64,000 nucleotides of DNA from CAVVJA01 sp963779485 (GCA_963779485.1 CAVZYJ010000007.1:62001-126000); one strand, 5' to 3'. Shown: positions 1 through 9,239, numbered from the stretch's first letter. A program made the numbers and translations. The notes: a model not told the origin generated them from the sequence alone.

Positions 1-111
1 GAAGCGGTGGCGAGTACATGACCGAGACGGCCGAGGCCGTTCGCCAGAACCAGGACCGCCTACCTGGAGGTCGCTGACCAGGCGGCAAGCTGGCTGGCGA
101 CGGCGGCGCTG

Positions 112-552
112 GTGCGGGCGGCATCGCCGGTGGCGAGGAGATCGAGCAGCGCTCCGCGGAGTACGGCGAGGACCAGGGAACAGGCGTGGATCGCTGAGCT
201 CGACGGCCGGCGCGTTGGCTGCGTGTTCTGCGTCCGCCAGGACGAGTTGACCGCGCAGCTGCGGATCCTGCTCGTCGACCCGATCGCTCGCGGCGCCGGC
301 TTGGGGCGCCGCCTCGTCGACGATTGCGCGCTCTTCGCCCGAGCGGCCGGCTACCAGCAGCTCGTGCTGTGGACCAATGATCCGCTCGTCGCCGCGCGCC
401 GGATCTACCTCACCGCCGGATTCCGGCTGGTCGACGAGCAGCCGCACCACAGCTTTGGTGTCGACCTGATCGGCCAGCACTATGCCCTCGATCTCGGTGG
501 TGAGGACCGCGCTTCAACGGCAACGGCTCAGCCATCCGGTGACGTCGGCTGA
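112..552 (+). pseudogene. GNAT acetyltransferase domain, N-terminus scrambled
   Basis: From about base 175 the frame encodes a GNAT domain closely resembling the C-terminal half of actinobacterial MarR-GNAT fusion proteins: an AWIAELDG strand, an acetyl-CoA-binding ARGAGLGRRL turn, then the LWTNDPLVAARRIY and AGFRLVDEQPHHSFG segments near the C-terminus. The first 20 or so residues from the GTG at 112 are Arg/Ser-rich and unlike the family, and the MarR half is absent. Upstream, another frame (bases 3-74 and 78-197) reads like genuine coding sequence (SGGEYMTETAEAVRQNQDR), so the region looks spliced from two broken genes. This is a 3' remnant of a regulator-acetyltransferase, or a short expressed GNAT protein. 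The domain call is firm; functionality is doubtful. Confidence 0.6.
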
Positions 553-572
553 ACCCGGCCTGGCCGCCGTGC

Positions 573-1238
573 TTAGGAGACGATGCGGTACCCGAACTGC
601 GCGGTGCCGCGGGCGGCCATGAGGTTCAGCCACATGGGAAGCATCATCTCCAGGCCGCGGGCCGCGGTGATGTCGCCGACGTCGATGACCGAGCGCCACC
701 CGTACTGGCCGAGCAGATCGGTTGCGGCCACCTTGGCCGCCGGGTCGTTGCCGGCAACGAACATGTCGTGCTCGCCATTGCCCACTGCCTGCGGGTCGAC
801 CTGGACATCGGCGGTCACGGTGCACAGCGTCTTGACGACGGCCGAGCGGGGTACCGCGCGCTGGACCTGCTCGCCGAGCGAGTCGGTGTTGCAGACGAAC
901 AGCTCCAGGTGACCGGTGGAGAAGTCCAGTGGGTTGGTGATGTCCAGCAGCGGCTTGCCGGTGAGGGGCTCGGCCAGGGCGGCGAGCACATCGACCACCA
1001 CCCGTCCGTTGAGCGCCACGATGACCAGCTCCGCGCTCGCCGCCTCGGCCAGCGGGGCGAGCTGGAGTCGCGGTGCCGTGTCCAACCACTGGGCGAATGT
1101 TCCGGTGCCATCGGGGCCGGCACCGGCACGGGTCTTGCCCACATCGTTCGTGCCGAGCAGCACATCGTGGCCCAGCGCGCTCAACCGGCCGGCGTGGGCC
1201 CGACCGACCATGCCGGTTCCGAGGACGCCGATCCTCAC
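573..1238 (-). CDS. NADPH-dependent F420 reductase-like NAD(P)-binding protein
   Basis: A 221-residue protein with a Rossmann dinucleotide-binding motif GTGMVG at residues 7-12. The F420_oxidored fold follows: a VIVALNG strand, a DITNPLDF segment and a conserved TLCTVTADV region. Family members transfer hydride between NADPH and F420 or act as general NAD(P)-binding oxidoreductases (the ketol-acid reductoisomerase/6-phosphogluconate dehydrogenase superfamily). The substrate cannot be read from sequence. ATG start at 1238; the only close neighbour upstream is the divergent SnoaL-like gene. F420 use is plausible in an actinobacterium but is inference here. Confidence 0.82.
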   Translation of the reverse strand: MRIGVLGTGMVGRAHAGRLSALGHDVLLGTNDVGKTRAGAGPDGTGTFAQWLDTAPRLQLAPLAEAASAELVIVALNGRVVVDVLAALAEPLTGKPLLDITNPLDFSTGHLELFVCNTDSLGEQVQRAVPRSAVVKTLCTVTADVQVDPQAVGNGEHDMFVAGNDPAAKVAATDLLGQYGWRSVIDVGDITAARGLEMMLPMWLNLMAARGTAQFGYRIVS

Positions 1239-1354
1239 GGCGTGCCCGTTCCGCTGCTGCTGACCATGGGCATCGTCCTGTCTCCTCGTGGGATGGATGG
1301 CGGCATGCCCTGCGGTGAGTCCGATTCGTGCCGCGGCGATGGAAGGATCGGCAA

Positions 1355-1759
1355 ATGAGAGACACTACCGTCGCCCGCCTCGTGCGGCGGTTCTATGACC
1401 GGCTCTGGAACGCCTGGGATGACAGCGCGGTCGACCAGACACTGGCGGCCGGCTTCATCTTTCGCGGGTCGTTGGGTCCGTCAAGCCGTGGCCGAGACGA
1501 ATGGCGGGCCTATCGGGACGGTGTCCGGCTCGCAGCCCCCGACTTCCACAACGAGGTCGTTGACCTCATTGTTGGCGGTCACCGGGCCGCGGCTCGTCTT
1601 CAGTACTCCGGAACTCACACGGGCATGCTGCTCGGCGAGCCACCGACCGGGCGACACTTCACGTATGCGGGGGTGGCATTCTTCACCGCAGGCGGCGAGC
1701 TGCTGACTGACGCGTGGGTGCTGGGCGACCTCGAGCGACTTCGAGCCCAGCTCCACTAG
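1355..1759 (+). CDS. SnoaL-like ester cyclase / polyketide cyclase fold protein
   Basis: A 134-residue protein of the SnoaL-like (NTF2-like cone) family. It begins MRDTTVARLVRRFYDRLWN and continues with the typical GRDEWRAYRDGVRLAAPDF helix and a GTHTG...GEPPTGRHFTYAG strand pair seen in ester cyclases. The ATG at 1355 is preceded by a GGAAGG ribosome-binding site, so it is preferred over an in-frame GTG 27 bases upstream. No polyketide genes adjoin it. Most members outside polyketide clusters have no proven substrate, so the name is a fold assignment, not a reaction. Confidence 0.8.
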   Translation: MRDTTVARLVRRFYDRLWNAWDDSAVDQTLAAGFIFRGSLGPSSRGRDEWRAYRDGVRLAAPDFHNEVVDLIVGGHRAAARLQYSGTHTGMLLGEPPTGRHFTYAGVAFFTAGGELLTDAWVLGDLERLRAQLH

Positions 1760-1768
1760 AGCGGAGGC

Positions 1769-2398
1769 TCAGCTGGCGAGTCTCATCCGGGGAGCGTTCC
1801 GGTAGTGCTGCATCGCCAGCAGGAGGGCCCCGATCGCGATCAGCACAACTGCACCGCGACTGACCACGTCGAAGGCGTTGAGCGCGAGCAGTGCGGCGCT
1901 CACAACCGACAGCACGACGACCGGCGCCGCGAGCAAAAGCTGCTCTCGCCGCAAGAACTCGGGGAACCGACCAACCAGGGCATCGCGCATCATCCCGCCG
2001 CCGACGGCACTGAACACACCGAGCGCGACTGCGATCGCCGGGCCATGACCGTAGCTAACGACCTTCGCCGTTCCGGCGACGCAGAACAGGGCGAGGCCGA
2101 GCGTCTCGAAGATCTCCAGCGCTCGCCGATGCCGTTCCATCTGCGAGTGGCCGAACATTACCAAGACCGCCGCGGCGACTACCGCGGCCAAGTAGTCGAG
2201 TCGGTGGATCGCCACCGGCGGGGCGCCGATGATCAGGTCGCGGACCAGACCGCCGCCCAGACCGGTCAGGACCGTAGACACCACAACGAGAACCATTGGC
2301 AACTGCCGACGCACCGCCACCAGGCCGCCCAGCACCGCGAACACGAAAATGCTCGGCACATCGAGCAGGTCGTAGATGGAAGCGACAACACTGGTCAC
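1769..2398 (-). CDS. TRIC-family cation channel (UPF0126/YadS-type) membrane protein
   Basis: A 209-residue integral membrane protein with about seven hydrophobic helices and an internal duplication. The motif GGGLVRDLIIG in the first half is repeated as GGGMMRDALVG in the second, the hallmark of prokaryotic trimeric intracellular cation (TRIC) channels. The reading frame stays open for 71 codons upstream, but that part is hydrophilic and Arg-rich, so the GTG at 2398 (VTSVVASIYDLLD) gives the usual length of about 205 residues. The family conducts monovalent cations across the inner membrane. The gene is transcribed alone. Confidence 0.87.
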   Translation of the reverse strand: MTSVVASIYDLLDVPSIFVFAVLGGLVAVRRQLPMVLVVVSTVLTGLGGGLVRDLIIGAPPVAIHRLDYLAAVVAAAVLVMFGHSQMERHRRALEIFETLGLALFCVAGTAKVVSYGHGPAIAVALGVFSAVGGGMMRDALVGRFPEFLRREQLLLAAPVVVLSVVSAALLALNAFDVVSRGAVVLIAIGALLLAMQHYRNAPRMRLAS

Positions 2399-2558
2399 GG
2401 CGCAGCCCTTCGATGAACTAGGTTCGCGCAAGCGTGCCGCCCGGGCCTCCTCTCGGTGAACGTCTAGCCGGCTGACCTTCTGAATGAGGCGCCCGTCCGC
2501 CAACTGGGGGACAGGGGCCCGCCTAGAACCGGGGCTCCGCCACGGAGATACTCCGCTT

Positions 2559-3056
2559 GTGACCGAGCAGCATGGCCGAACGCCATTTGACGTGGCCGAG
2601 GAACCCCTCAAGATTCAGATGGAGACGTTCCTCGACGCACACCGCACCGCGTTACAGGCGTGCCTGGATGGCCTGACCGAGGAGCAAGCCCGCCGCTCAC
2701 TCGTCCCGTCCTTGACGACCTTGCTCGGCCTCGTCAAGCACGCGACCTACGTAGAGAAGGTCTGGTTCGACGAGGCCGTCACCGGGCGCTCGCGAGCCGA
2801 GCTCGGCCTGCCACCCACGGCCGCCGAGGCGTTCATCCTCGCGGATGAGGACACCATCGAGTCGGTTGGCCGGGCCCACGCCGAGGCCTGTGCCGCATCC
2901 CGTCAGGCCACCGCGGGCCTCGACCTGGACGACTTGCTTAGCCACCGGTTCGGACCGTTTCCGGTGCGCTGGGGCTATCTGCACACTCTGCGGGAATTTG
3001 CCCAGCATTGCGGGCATGCGGACATCCTTCGAGAACAGATTCTGAGTGCGGGATAG
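2559..3056 (+). CDS. DinB/DUF664 family protein
   Basis: A 165-residue four-helix-bundle protein of the DinB superfamily (DUF664 branch). The metal-binding pattern is visible: a His in LVKHATYVEKVWF and the paired His residues in REFAQHCGHADILRE near the C-terminus. DUF664 proteins in actinobacteria are related to mycothiol-dependent enzymes and commonly bind a divalent metal; the substrate is unknown. I chose the GTG at 2559 because the upstream in-frame residues (Arg/Pro/Gly-rich) do not resemble the family. Confidence 0.82.
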   Translation: MTEQHGRTPFDVAEEPLKIQMETFLDAHRTALQACLDGLTEEQARRSLVPSLTTLLGLVKHATYVEKVWFDEAVTGRSRAELGLPPTAAEAFILADEDTIESVGRAHAEACAASRQATAGLDLDDLLSHRFGPFPVRWGYLHTLREFAQHCGHADILREQILSAG

Positions 3057-3079
3057 CTCAGGTACGCCGGCCGCCTGCG

Positions 3080-3355
3080 TCATTGGCTGGCGTCGAGCAG
3101 GTGGGCCAGCCGGGATCCGCCGATGAGCACCCGCAGCGGCTTGGGCAGATGGCGGAGTAGGTGCGCGAGTTCGTGGGCCGTGCTGTTCCAACCGTGGGTC
3201 GTCAGGTAAGCGACGAGGACCGTCAGCAGGCCGGTCAGCACGACGACGGTGAGCAGATGGCGCCGGGCGGCGAGCGGCAGGATCGCGACGCTGCTCAGGG
3301 TGAGCTCCTCAGTAACTCGTGATGCGGTGCGAGTCTCGTGCTTGGTTTCAGCCAT
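3080..3355 (-). CDS. Small hypothetical membrane protein
   Basis: A 91-residue product with one strong hydrophobic segment (about residues 34-52, LTVVVLTGLLTVLVAYL) between polar ends. The N-terminus is acidic and Thr/Ser-rich (MAETKHETRTASRVTEE) and the C-terminus contains HELAHLLRHLPKPLR. I do not recognise a family. ATG start at 3355. Base composition and third-position bias match the neighbours, which supports a real gene, but there is no homology evidence. It lies between convergent DinB and divergent LigD-polymerase genes. Confidence 0.5.
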   Translation of the reverse strand: MAETKHETRTASRVTEELTLSSVAILPLAARRHLLTVVVLTGLLTVLVAYLTTHGWNSTAHELAHLLRHLPKPLRVLIGGSRLAHLLDASQ

Positions 3356-3548
3356 ACTGCGACGCTACGAATTGGTGAGGATGAAATCGTCAGCATCCAG
3401 CGTGATTGCCGCTATCCGGCAGGGTGATTCTCGAATCATCCGGAAGGATGACCTCGCGGCCTGATTCCGGGCCGCGAGGAGCCCCGGCCGCCGAGGTTGC
3501 CGGTGCCCAAAGCTGGGTGGACCGGCGGCCGTCGCGTAGGTTGATCTT

Positions 3549-4538
3549 GTGGGAGCAGGGGTTGGACGCAGAGTGGAGATAACGCATCCGGACCGGGTGT
3601 ATTTCTCGGAGCGGGGAGACACGAAGGGAGAGCTCGCCGCGCACTATCTGCGGGTCGAGGAGCCGTTGTTGCGCACGATGGGCGGCCGGCCAGTGCTACT
3701 GCAGCGGTTCCCGGAGGGCGCTGGAGGTCCCTCGTTCTTTCAGAAGCGGGTGCCGAAAGCGATCCCGCCGTGGTTGCAGACGACGGTCGTCTCGACCCCC
3801 AACGGCACCACGTCACAGGCCCTGGTGATCGCCGACATCGATCACGTCCTGTGGGCCTTGAATCTGGGCTGCCTCGGCTTTCACGTCTGGCCCTATCGAG
3901 CCGACGACCCCGATCACACCGACGAATTGCGCCTCGATCTCGACCCGACGCCCGGAATCGACTTTCCCCGGATTCGGGAGGCAGCCCACGAGCTGAAGGC
4001 TCTCCTCGACGAGTGCGGCGTGGTGGGCTATCCCAAGACCACTGGCAATCGCGGTCTGCACGTCTACGTGCGGCTGGAACGACGCTGGGACTCCTATCAC
4101 GTCCGTCGGGCCGCCGTCGCCATCGCTCGCGAGCTCGAGCGGCGACGTCCAGAGCTCATCACGGCCGCCTGGTGGAAAGAGCAACGCGGCCGACGGGTCT
4201 TCATCGACTTCAACCAGAACGCGCCCCACAAGACCGTGTTCGGGGCGTGGTCGGTGCGGGCTCGGCCCGGCGCGCAGGTCTCCACTCCGATCGACTGGAG
4301 CGAGATCGACGAGATCCACCCGGATCAGTTCACGATCGCGTCGCTACCTGAACGCCTGGCCGTCACCGAGGATCCGTGGCTGCGGATCAACGACACCCCG
4401 CAGTCGCTGGAACCGTTCCTGCACATGGACGCCAACGACCGGGCCCAGGGTCTGCTGGACGCGCCCTGGCCGCCGGTCTATCCCAAGCAGCCCGACGAGC
4501 CGCCCCGAGTCGCACCGAGCCGAGCCAAGAAGCCTTGA
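3549..4538 (+). CDS. ligD: LigD-type NHEJ primase-polymerase domain protein
   Basis: A 329-residue stand-alone polymerase (PolDom) of the archaeo-eukaryotic primase superfamily, used in Ku-dependent non-homologous end joining to fill gaps at broken DNA ends. The catalytic metal-binding pair is visible as LRLDLDP (Asp130 and Asp132). It is followed by the nucleotide-binding TGNRGLHVYV segment and the third acidic motif in RRVFIDFNQN. The PHKTVFGAWSVRARPGA block is also typical. No ligase or phosphoesterase domain is fused to it, and neither Ku nor ligase lies in the window, as often seen in actinobacteria that carry split LigD modules. GTG start at 3549. Confidence 0.9.
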   Translation: MGAGVGRRVEITHPDRVYFSERGDTKGELAAHYLRVEEPLLRTMGGRPVLLQRFPEGAGGPSFFQKRVPKAIPPWLQTTVVSTPNGTTSQALVIADIDHVLWALNLGCLGFHVWPYRADDPDHTDELRLDLDPTPGIDFPRIREAAHELKALLDECGVVGYPKTTGNRGLHVYVRLERRWDSYHVRRAAVAIARELERRRPELITAAWWKEQRGRRVFIDFNQNAPHKTVFGAWSVRARPGAQVSTPIDWSEIDEIHPDQFTIASLPERLAVTEDPWLRINDTPQSLEPFLHMDANDRAQGLLDAPWPPVYPKQPDEPPRVAPSRAKKP

Positions 4539-4557
4539 CCGGCCCGGGGCGTCCCGC

Positions 4558-6798
4558 CTAGAGATCGGCCAAGCCGAGCTCATGGGTTCGGGCGACGGCC
4601 TGACTGCGAGAGGAGACGCCGAGCTTCTGATAGATGGAGTAGACCTGCGACTTGATGGTGTGGAACGAGAGCGAAAGCCGCTCGCCGATCTCCCGGAGGG
4701 ACAGGTGCGTCTCCAGCAGCGGAAGAAGTCGCAGTTCGGCGGCGGTGAGAGATGAGGCGCCAATTGCTCTTTCATGGATCCGGATGAGTTGTCGCTGCAG
4801 GTCGTCGGCAATTCCGGGCAGAGTGCCAAGGTTCGGCCGCTGCCGGATGATGTCCTGCGCCTGCCCGAGAACCGCGCCGGCGCCACCGGGGTCGGCCAAT
4901 GCGATGTAGGCGCGGGCCAGCTCGAGCAGGGTTTGCACGGATACCGCCGGGATGGCGTAGGTCAACAGGGGCCGGAGCCGAGCAGCAGCGGCCAGATGCT
5001 GGCGGGCCGCGGCGATGTCTCGGCGGTGCAGGGCGGCCCGGGTCGCCCAGGCATAGACGAGTGCGCTCGTCCAATAGTCCTCGAACCCGCCGGTCGCGAC
5101 GATGGTGACGGCGCGCTCGGAGAAGGCGAGAACCTCGGCCCAGTCCCCTCGTGTGTTCGCCACGAAGCATCGCTCGGCCAGGACGAGCGCCGCCAAGGGC
5201 AACGCGTTAGAACTGCACGCGGCCTCGTAGGCCCGAGCGAGGATCGGGTCAGCCCGCTCCCCGTCGTCCTCCAGCAGGTAGGACATGCCCTCGGTGTGCA
5301 GCATGGTCGCTCGGTACGGACTCGAGGGGCTGAGCCCGTCCCAGGCCAAGCGAGCGTCGCGCCGCATCTCGGCGACGCCGTCTCGGAACAGGATCGCGCG
5401 CAGATAGGCCAACGTGCCGGCCATCGTGCTGCCGTCAGGAAGGATGCCAGCCGCCGGTGCTCGTTCGGCCGCGGTGGCCCACCGTTCGGCTTCGCTCGCC
5501 TTACCGAGCAGCGCGAAGATCAGCGCGCCGTGGACGGCGATAGCGCTGTAGTACTGAGCCGACGTCCGGTCCCGCAGGCTCTCCATCCACTGCAGCACGG
5601 TCTCGGCTCGCCCGCTGGCCCAGATCGGCTGCGCGAGATTGAGGACCAGCCGGGCGGCCCGGTCGTAGTCGTCGGCCTGTTGAGCGTGCTCGATGGCCAG
5701 TTCCGGCATGCCGTTCGCCTCGTACCATGCGGCGGCGCGAGCATGCAGAGCGCGGACCAGGTCGGGCCCTCGCCGCCGCAACTCCGTCTGCAGCAGGTCA
5801 CGGAGCAGATGGTGATAGCGGTACCACTCGCGGTGATGATCCAGCGGCACGACGAGGAGGTTGCGAGTTTCCAGCTGTTCCAGGATCAGGGCGGAGCCCT
5901 TCCGGTCAAGCAGCGTGTCGCACAATGATCCGCACATTCGATCGAGCATCGACGTACGGGTCAAGAACTCCACCTCGGCGTCCGAGACCCGATCGAGCAG
6001 CTCGGAGCGCAGGTAGTCCTCCACGAAACGATCGTCACCGGCGAATCGCACCCGCCGGTCGCTACGACGAGCACTGGTCCGGATGGCGAGCGCGGCCAGA
6101 TAGAGCGCGGCCGGCCACCCTTCAGTGCGCTCGAGCAATTCGCCGATCCGACCGCCGGCCGGATCGAGTCCGGCGCCTTCGAGCAGCACCGCGGTCTCGC
6201 CAGCATCCATGGCCAGATCATCGGCGCCGACCTCGACGATGCGGTCTTGCACCCGCAGCCGAGCGGTAGGAATCGGCGGGTTGTGGCGGGAAGCCAGCAC
6301 CAATTGCCATCCTTCGGGCAGCCGGACGGCGAACTCGGCGATCATCGCCCGACATTCCTCGTTCGTCACAGCCTCGGTGTGGTCCAGGATGACGGTCACG
6401 GGGGGATCCAGGCGTCCGATCACGGACACGAACCTGGGCACGAACGTGATGCCCGCCCGGGAGGAGGCCAATGCCGCGAAATGCGCGGGGTCGATCGGCT
6501 GAACCCGGTTCAGGGCTTCGGCGACGGCACTGAGCAGAACCACCGGGTCGTTGTCCTCGTGGTCGCACGTTATCCAGGCCACGCGCGGTGCCATGCGCCT
6601 GGCCAACTGGGCCAGGACCGTCGTCTTGCCGTAGCCGGGTGGCGCCGCCACGGAGATCACGCGTCCTCGCGCAGCGACCAATCGCTCGACCAGCGTGCTG
6701 CGGGCGACGATACCTGGGCGGGCCAGCGGCGGATGGAACTTGGACTCGAGGAGGTCGAATGCGGGCTTCGACTGGGCCTGTGGATCTCCTTCCGGCAT
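4558..6798 (-). CDS. LuxR-family ATP-dependent transcriptional regulator (MalT/LAL-like)
   Basis: A large regulator of about 746 residues. The N-terminal NACHT/STAND-type ATPase has a Walker A motif (APPGYGKTT) and a Walker B-like VTVILDHTE. A long helical TPR/MalT-type middle region follows, and a C-terminal LuxR DNA-binding helix-turn-helix (LSLREIGERLSLSFHTIKSQ). Such proteins sense a small molecule or protein through the TPR region and activate transcription in an ATP-gated way; the target is unknown. The frame is open to 7047 but would run into the upstream GAP gene. ATG 6798 and GTG 6831 are the plausible starts; neither has a strong ribosome-binding site. Confidence 0.88.
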   Translation of the reverse strand: MPEGDPQAQSKPAFDLLESKFHPPLARPGIVARSTLVERLVAARGRVISVAAPPGYGKTTVLAQLARRMAPRVAWITCDHEDNDPVVLLSAVAEALNRVQPIDPAHFAALASSRAGITFVPRFVSVIGRLDPPVTVILDHTEAVTNEECRAMIAEFAVRLPEGWQLVLASRHNPPIPTARLRVQDRIVEVGADDLAMDAGETAVLLEGAGLDPAGGRIGELLERTEGWPAALYLAALAIRTSARRSDRRVRFAGDDRFVEDYLRSELLDRVSDAEVEFLTRTSMLDRMCGSLCDTLLDRKGSALILEQLETRNLLVVPLDHHREWYRYHHLLRDLLQTELRRRGPDLVRALHARAAAWYEANGMPELAIEHAQQADDYDRAARLVLNLAQPIWASGRAETVLQWMESLRDRTSAQYYSAIAVHGALIFALLGKASEAERWATAAERAPAAGILPDGSTMAGTLAYLRAILFRDGVAEMRRDARLAWDGLSPSSPYRATMLHTEGMSYLLEDDGERADPILARAYEAACSSNALPLAALVLAERCFVANTRGDWAEVLAFSERAVTIVATGGFEDYWTSALVYAWATRAALHRRDIAAARQHLAAAARLRPLLTYAIPAVSVQTLLELARAYIALADPGGAGAVLGQAQDIIRQRPNLGTLPGIADDLQRQLIRIHERAIGASSLTAAELRLLPLLETHLSLREIGERLSLSFHTIKSQVYSIYQKLGVSSRSQAVARTHELGLADL

Positions 6799-6928
6799 TA
6801 CCGGCGGAGAATCGGCGACCCCCAATTCCACGACGCGAATCTTACCGCGCAGGGGAGGTCGGCCAGTTCGGTCAGTGCGGCGACCGAGAGGCCCCGCCGC
6901 CCGCCCGACGGTTGATGCAACCGATCGG

Positions 6929-7600
6929 CTAGCTGGTGAGCCCGGCGATTCCGTTGCGCAGCAATGTTGCGGCCAATAGCAGAACGATGACCGCTGCAAC
7001 CGTTCGCGCGTTAGGCACCAGCCAGTCTCGCGCTGCCTGCAAGACATGTTGGGCCGTGGTCGGTGCGACGACGAGCATCACGAGCGCGATCGCCAGCGGA
7101 AGCAGCGACACCAACGAGAAGAAGACCCAGTCGACGATGTACTGCGCCGCGCTCGGGTTCGTTTCGGAGATGTCCTTGAGCGCCAGTGGAATGAATCCAC
7201 CCGGATTCGCGAGGGCAGCGCCAGCGCCAATAATCGCAATGATCGGAGAACTGGCGATCTTTCTCATCTGGGCCACCATGCTCTCGACCCGCTGCGGATT
7301 GCGCGGGCGCCGGAGAACCCCGACGACCCAGACGACAAGAAGAATCGCCGCCCCTACGTCCACGATCGCCACCCAGGTCTTGGGCTGGGACGGGTTCGTC
7401 GATGCCACCCGGTTGCCGAGCACGAATGCCGCGAGGACACCGATCGCCAGCGTGGCACCCAGGGCGCCAACGTAGAACCACAGTCCCGTACGCCGCGGCC
7501 TATCCCCAAGGACGAGCGCCAGCACCGAAAACGTCAATGTTGTCGGGGACATCATGGCGGCGAGCGCCACGAGCGCAAGCTCGGCGTAGATCCAACCCAC
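6929..7600 (-). CDS. GAP-family (Sap) membrane protein
   Basis: A 223-residue polytopic membrane protein with six predicted helices. It begins MGWIYAELALVALAAMMSPTT and contains the ANPGGFIPLALKDISE segment typical of the GAP (GPL addressing protein)/Sap family. Mycobacterial relatives help move glycolipids (glycopeptidolipid, sulfolipid) to the cell surface. Outside mycobacteria the cargo is unknown. The gene precedes the MalT-like regulator on the same strand but is separated by about 130 bases, so co-transcription is possible, not shown. ATG start at 7600. Confidence 0.85.
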   Translation of the reverse strand: MGWIYAELALVALAAMMSPTTLTFSVLALVLGDRPRRTGLWFYVGALGATLAIGVLAAFVLGNRVASTNPSQPKTWVAIVDVGAAILLVVWVVGVLRRPRNPQRVESMVAQMRKIASSPIIAIIGAGAALANPGGFIPLALKDISETNPSAAQYIVDWVFFSLVSLLPLAIALVMLVVAPTTAQHVLQAARDWLVPNARTVAAVIVLLLAATLLRNGIAGLTS

Positions 7601-7650
7601 GGTGCGAAACCTAGCGTCGGAGGTCTAGCCCGTCGAGCACAACCGGATCG

Positions 7651-7695
7651 TGATCTTGGACTTGCCGTCGCCACGGGGCAGCAAGTCCAAGATCA
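7651..7695. repeat. Dispersed palindromic element, copy 1
   Basis: Perfect 14-bp inverted arms (7651-7664 TGATCTTGGACTTG; 7682-7695 its complement) around a 17-base loop. The arm sequence and the loop core (CGTCGC..GGGGCAG) recur at 14672, 43928 and 55822. This copy lies between two divergent starts (7600 and 7783), so a simple terminator role is unlikely here. Confidence 0.8.
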
Positions 7696-7782
7696 TCGTC
7701 ACGGCGATTGACCGATCGCCGGGCGAGCCGGCACGCTAGACGTGGCGAACTAGTGCCGCCTCGCTCGGACGGACTGATCGGC

Positions 7783-7956
7783 ATGAAGCATGACGTGACC
7801 ATCGTCCAGATCGGCGAGGGCGCAGCGCGGGCCGTCTGCAGCTGTGGTTGGCAGAGCCCGCTGTTCGGGGCCGGAAAGAAGGTCGGCACGATGGACGCCC
7901 TGCAGCAAGCCGCGGACGCCGGCGACGTCCATGAATGGGACACCTCTCTGGACTGA
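7783..7956 (+). CDS. Small CSCGW-motif protein
   Basis: A 57-residue product starting at ATG 7783. It has a conserved-looking VCSCGWQSPLFG segment with a CxC pair, reminiscent of short zinc-ribbon halves common in small actinobacterial proteins, followed by an acidic helical tail ending in HEWDTSLD. No family name is recognised. Codon use matches neighbouring genes. It sits alone between the palindromic element and the LacI gene. Function unknown. Confidence 0.55.
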   Translation: MKHDVTIVQIGEGAARAVCSCGWQSPLFGAGKKVGTMDALQQAADAGDVHEWDTSLD

Positions 7957-8050
7957 CGTCGGGCTTGCGGTTCGCGATCTTGGTCCCGTGCTTTCGTTCC
8001 CGACCAGCAATCCGTCGCGTCCCGTGCACTCGTGGGAATGGTGGGGCAGC

Positions 8051-8071
8051 TGAGCACACTACGAGTGCTCA
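8051..8071. terminator. Possible hairpin terminator
   Basis: Perfect 7-bp arms TGAGCAC/GTGCTCA with a 7-base loop. It lies between the 3' ends of the small CSCGW gene (stop 7956, plus strand) and the LacI gene (stop 8202, minus strand). No T-tract follows, so the call rests on position and symmetry only. Confidence 0.3.
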
Positions 8072-8201
8072 CCCGCACCATGGCTGCGCGGAACGCGACG
8101 CCAGCGGGTGAATCGCGGTGCAATCCTCCCGCCCCGTACGCACCTCCGCACCGGCAAACGGTTCTCCCGTGCGAGAAGGGGTGGGCGCGGCTTCGATGAC
8201 G

Positions 8202-9239
8202 CTACGCGCTGTCCCCTCTCTCCAACTCGAGGTGGACGAGCTCGCCGGGCTCGCCGGTGGGACCGTCGTCGATCTCGCGAAGAAGGCGGCCGATGATGCG
8301 GGCGGCAATGTCGGCGATCGGTATGGCCACCGTCGTGAGTTTCGGGGTGAGGCTGCGACCGATCATGCTGCCGTCGAAACCCGTGATGTCCAGATCGGCC
8401 CCGACGACCATGCCTCGGTGGGCCGCCGCCTCATACAGTGCGGCCGCGAGCGCGTCGCTTCCGGTCACCACGGCGGAAGGCACATCGCCGGCCTCGACCA
8501 GGGCCGTGGCAGCGCTGGTTTGATCGACCGGTGACGGGCCACATCGAACGGCGCGTGGCCGCAGGGCGCTTTCCCGCATCGCGGCCAGATATCCGGCTTC
8601 CCGGTCCCGGTCCCAGTAGTACGGTCCGTCGAAGCCGAGGTACGCGATGTGCGAGTGCCCCTTGCTGGCCAGCAGCCGGGTAACGGCGGCCACGCCGTGC
8701 GCATTGTCGATATCGATCCAGGACTGCGGCCGATGTGGTTCGGTACGCCCGAAGCAGGCGAACGGCACGCCCCGGTCGGCGACGAGGTCTATCCGCTGAT
8801 CATGCGGGTCGAGGGTGGAGAACACGAAGCCGTCGACCCGTTTCGAACGGATCAGCTCTTCGATCTCCGACAGCGGGTTACCCGATGCCGTGAGCAACAG
8901 GTGGTAGTGGTGCGCGCCGGTCGCGACCGCCAATGCCTGGACGAACTCGGCGGCTATGGCGTTTCCCGGTGCCAGCTCGATCGCGGGCATCGGGTGCGCG
9001 ACCTGGTGGGTCCGTTGGGAGCGCAGGCTCATCGCCCCGGAGTGCGGCGCGTAGTCGAGTGCCTCGACGGCCTCACGCACCCGGGCAATCGTCGTCTCGC
9101 CGACGCGGCCCTGGCCACGAATCACGTTCGACACGGTCTGACGCGAGACGCCGGCCCTGCGGGCGACGTCGTGAATCGTCACGCGGCGTCGGCCGCTCTC
9201 ATCGTGCGGGCCGAGGTGTGACGCGGTCGAGGTCGTCAC
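8202..9239 (-). CDS. LacI-family sugar-responsive repressor
   Basis: A 345-residue regulator with an N-terminal LacI helix-turn-helix (VTIHDVARRAGVSRQTVSNVI, about residues 20-40), the hinge RVREAVEALDYAPHSGA, and a periplasmic-binding-protein-like effector domain (GFVFSTLDP, SHIAYLGFDGP, DITGFDGS). It faces the GH31 glycosidase gene across a 120-bp gap that holds a CG-centred palindrome, so it very likely represses that gene and itself until a sugar binds. The inducer is unknown; the GH31/gal context suggests an alpha- or beta-linked oligosaccharide. Confidence 0.92.
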   Translation of the reverse strand: MTTSTASHLGPHDESGRRRVTIHDVARRAGVSRQTVSNVIRGQGRVGETTIARVREAVEALDYAPHSGAMSLRSQRTHQVAHPMPAIELAPGNAIAAEFVQALAVATGAHHYHLLLTASGNPLSEIEELIRSKRVDGFVFSTLDPHDQRIDLVADRGVPFACFGRTEPHRPQSWIDIDNAHGVAAVTRLLASKGHSHIAYLGFDGPYYWDRDREAGYLAAMRESALRPRAVRCGPSPVDQTSAATALVEAGDVPSAVVTGSDALAAALYEAAAHRGMVVGADLDITGFDGSMIGRSLTPKLTTVAIPIADIAARIIGRLLREIDDGPTGEPGELVHLELERGDSA

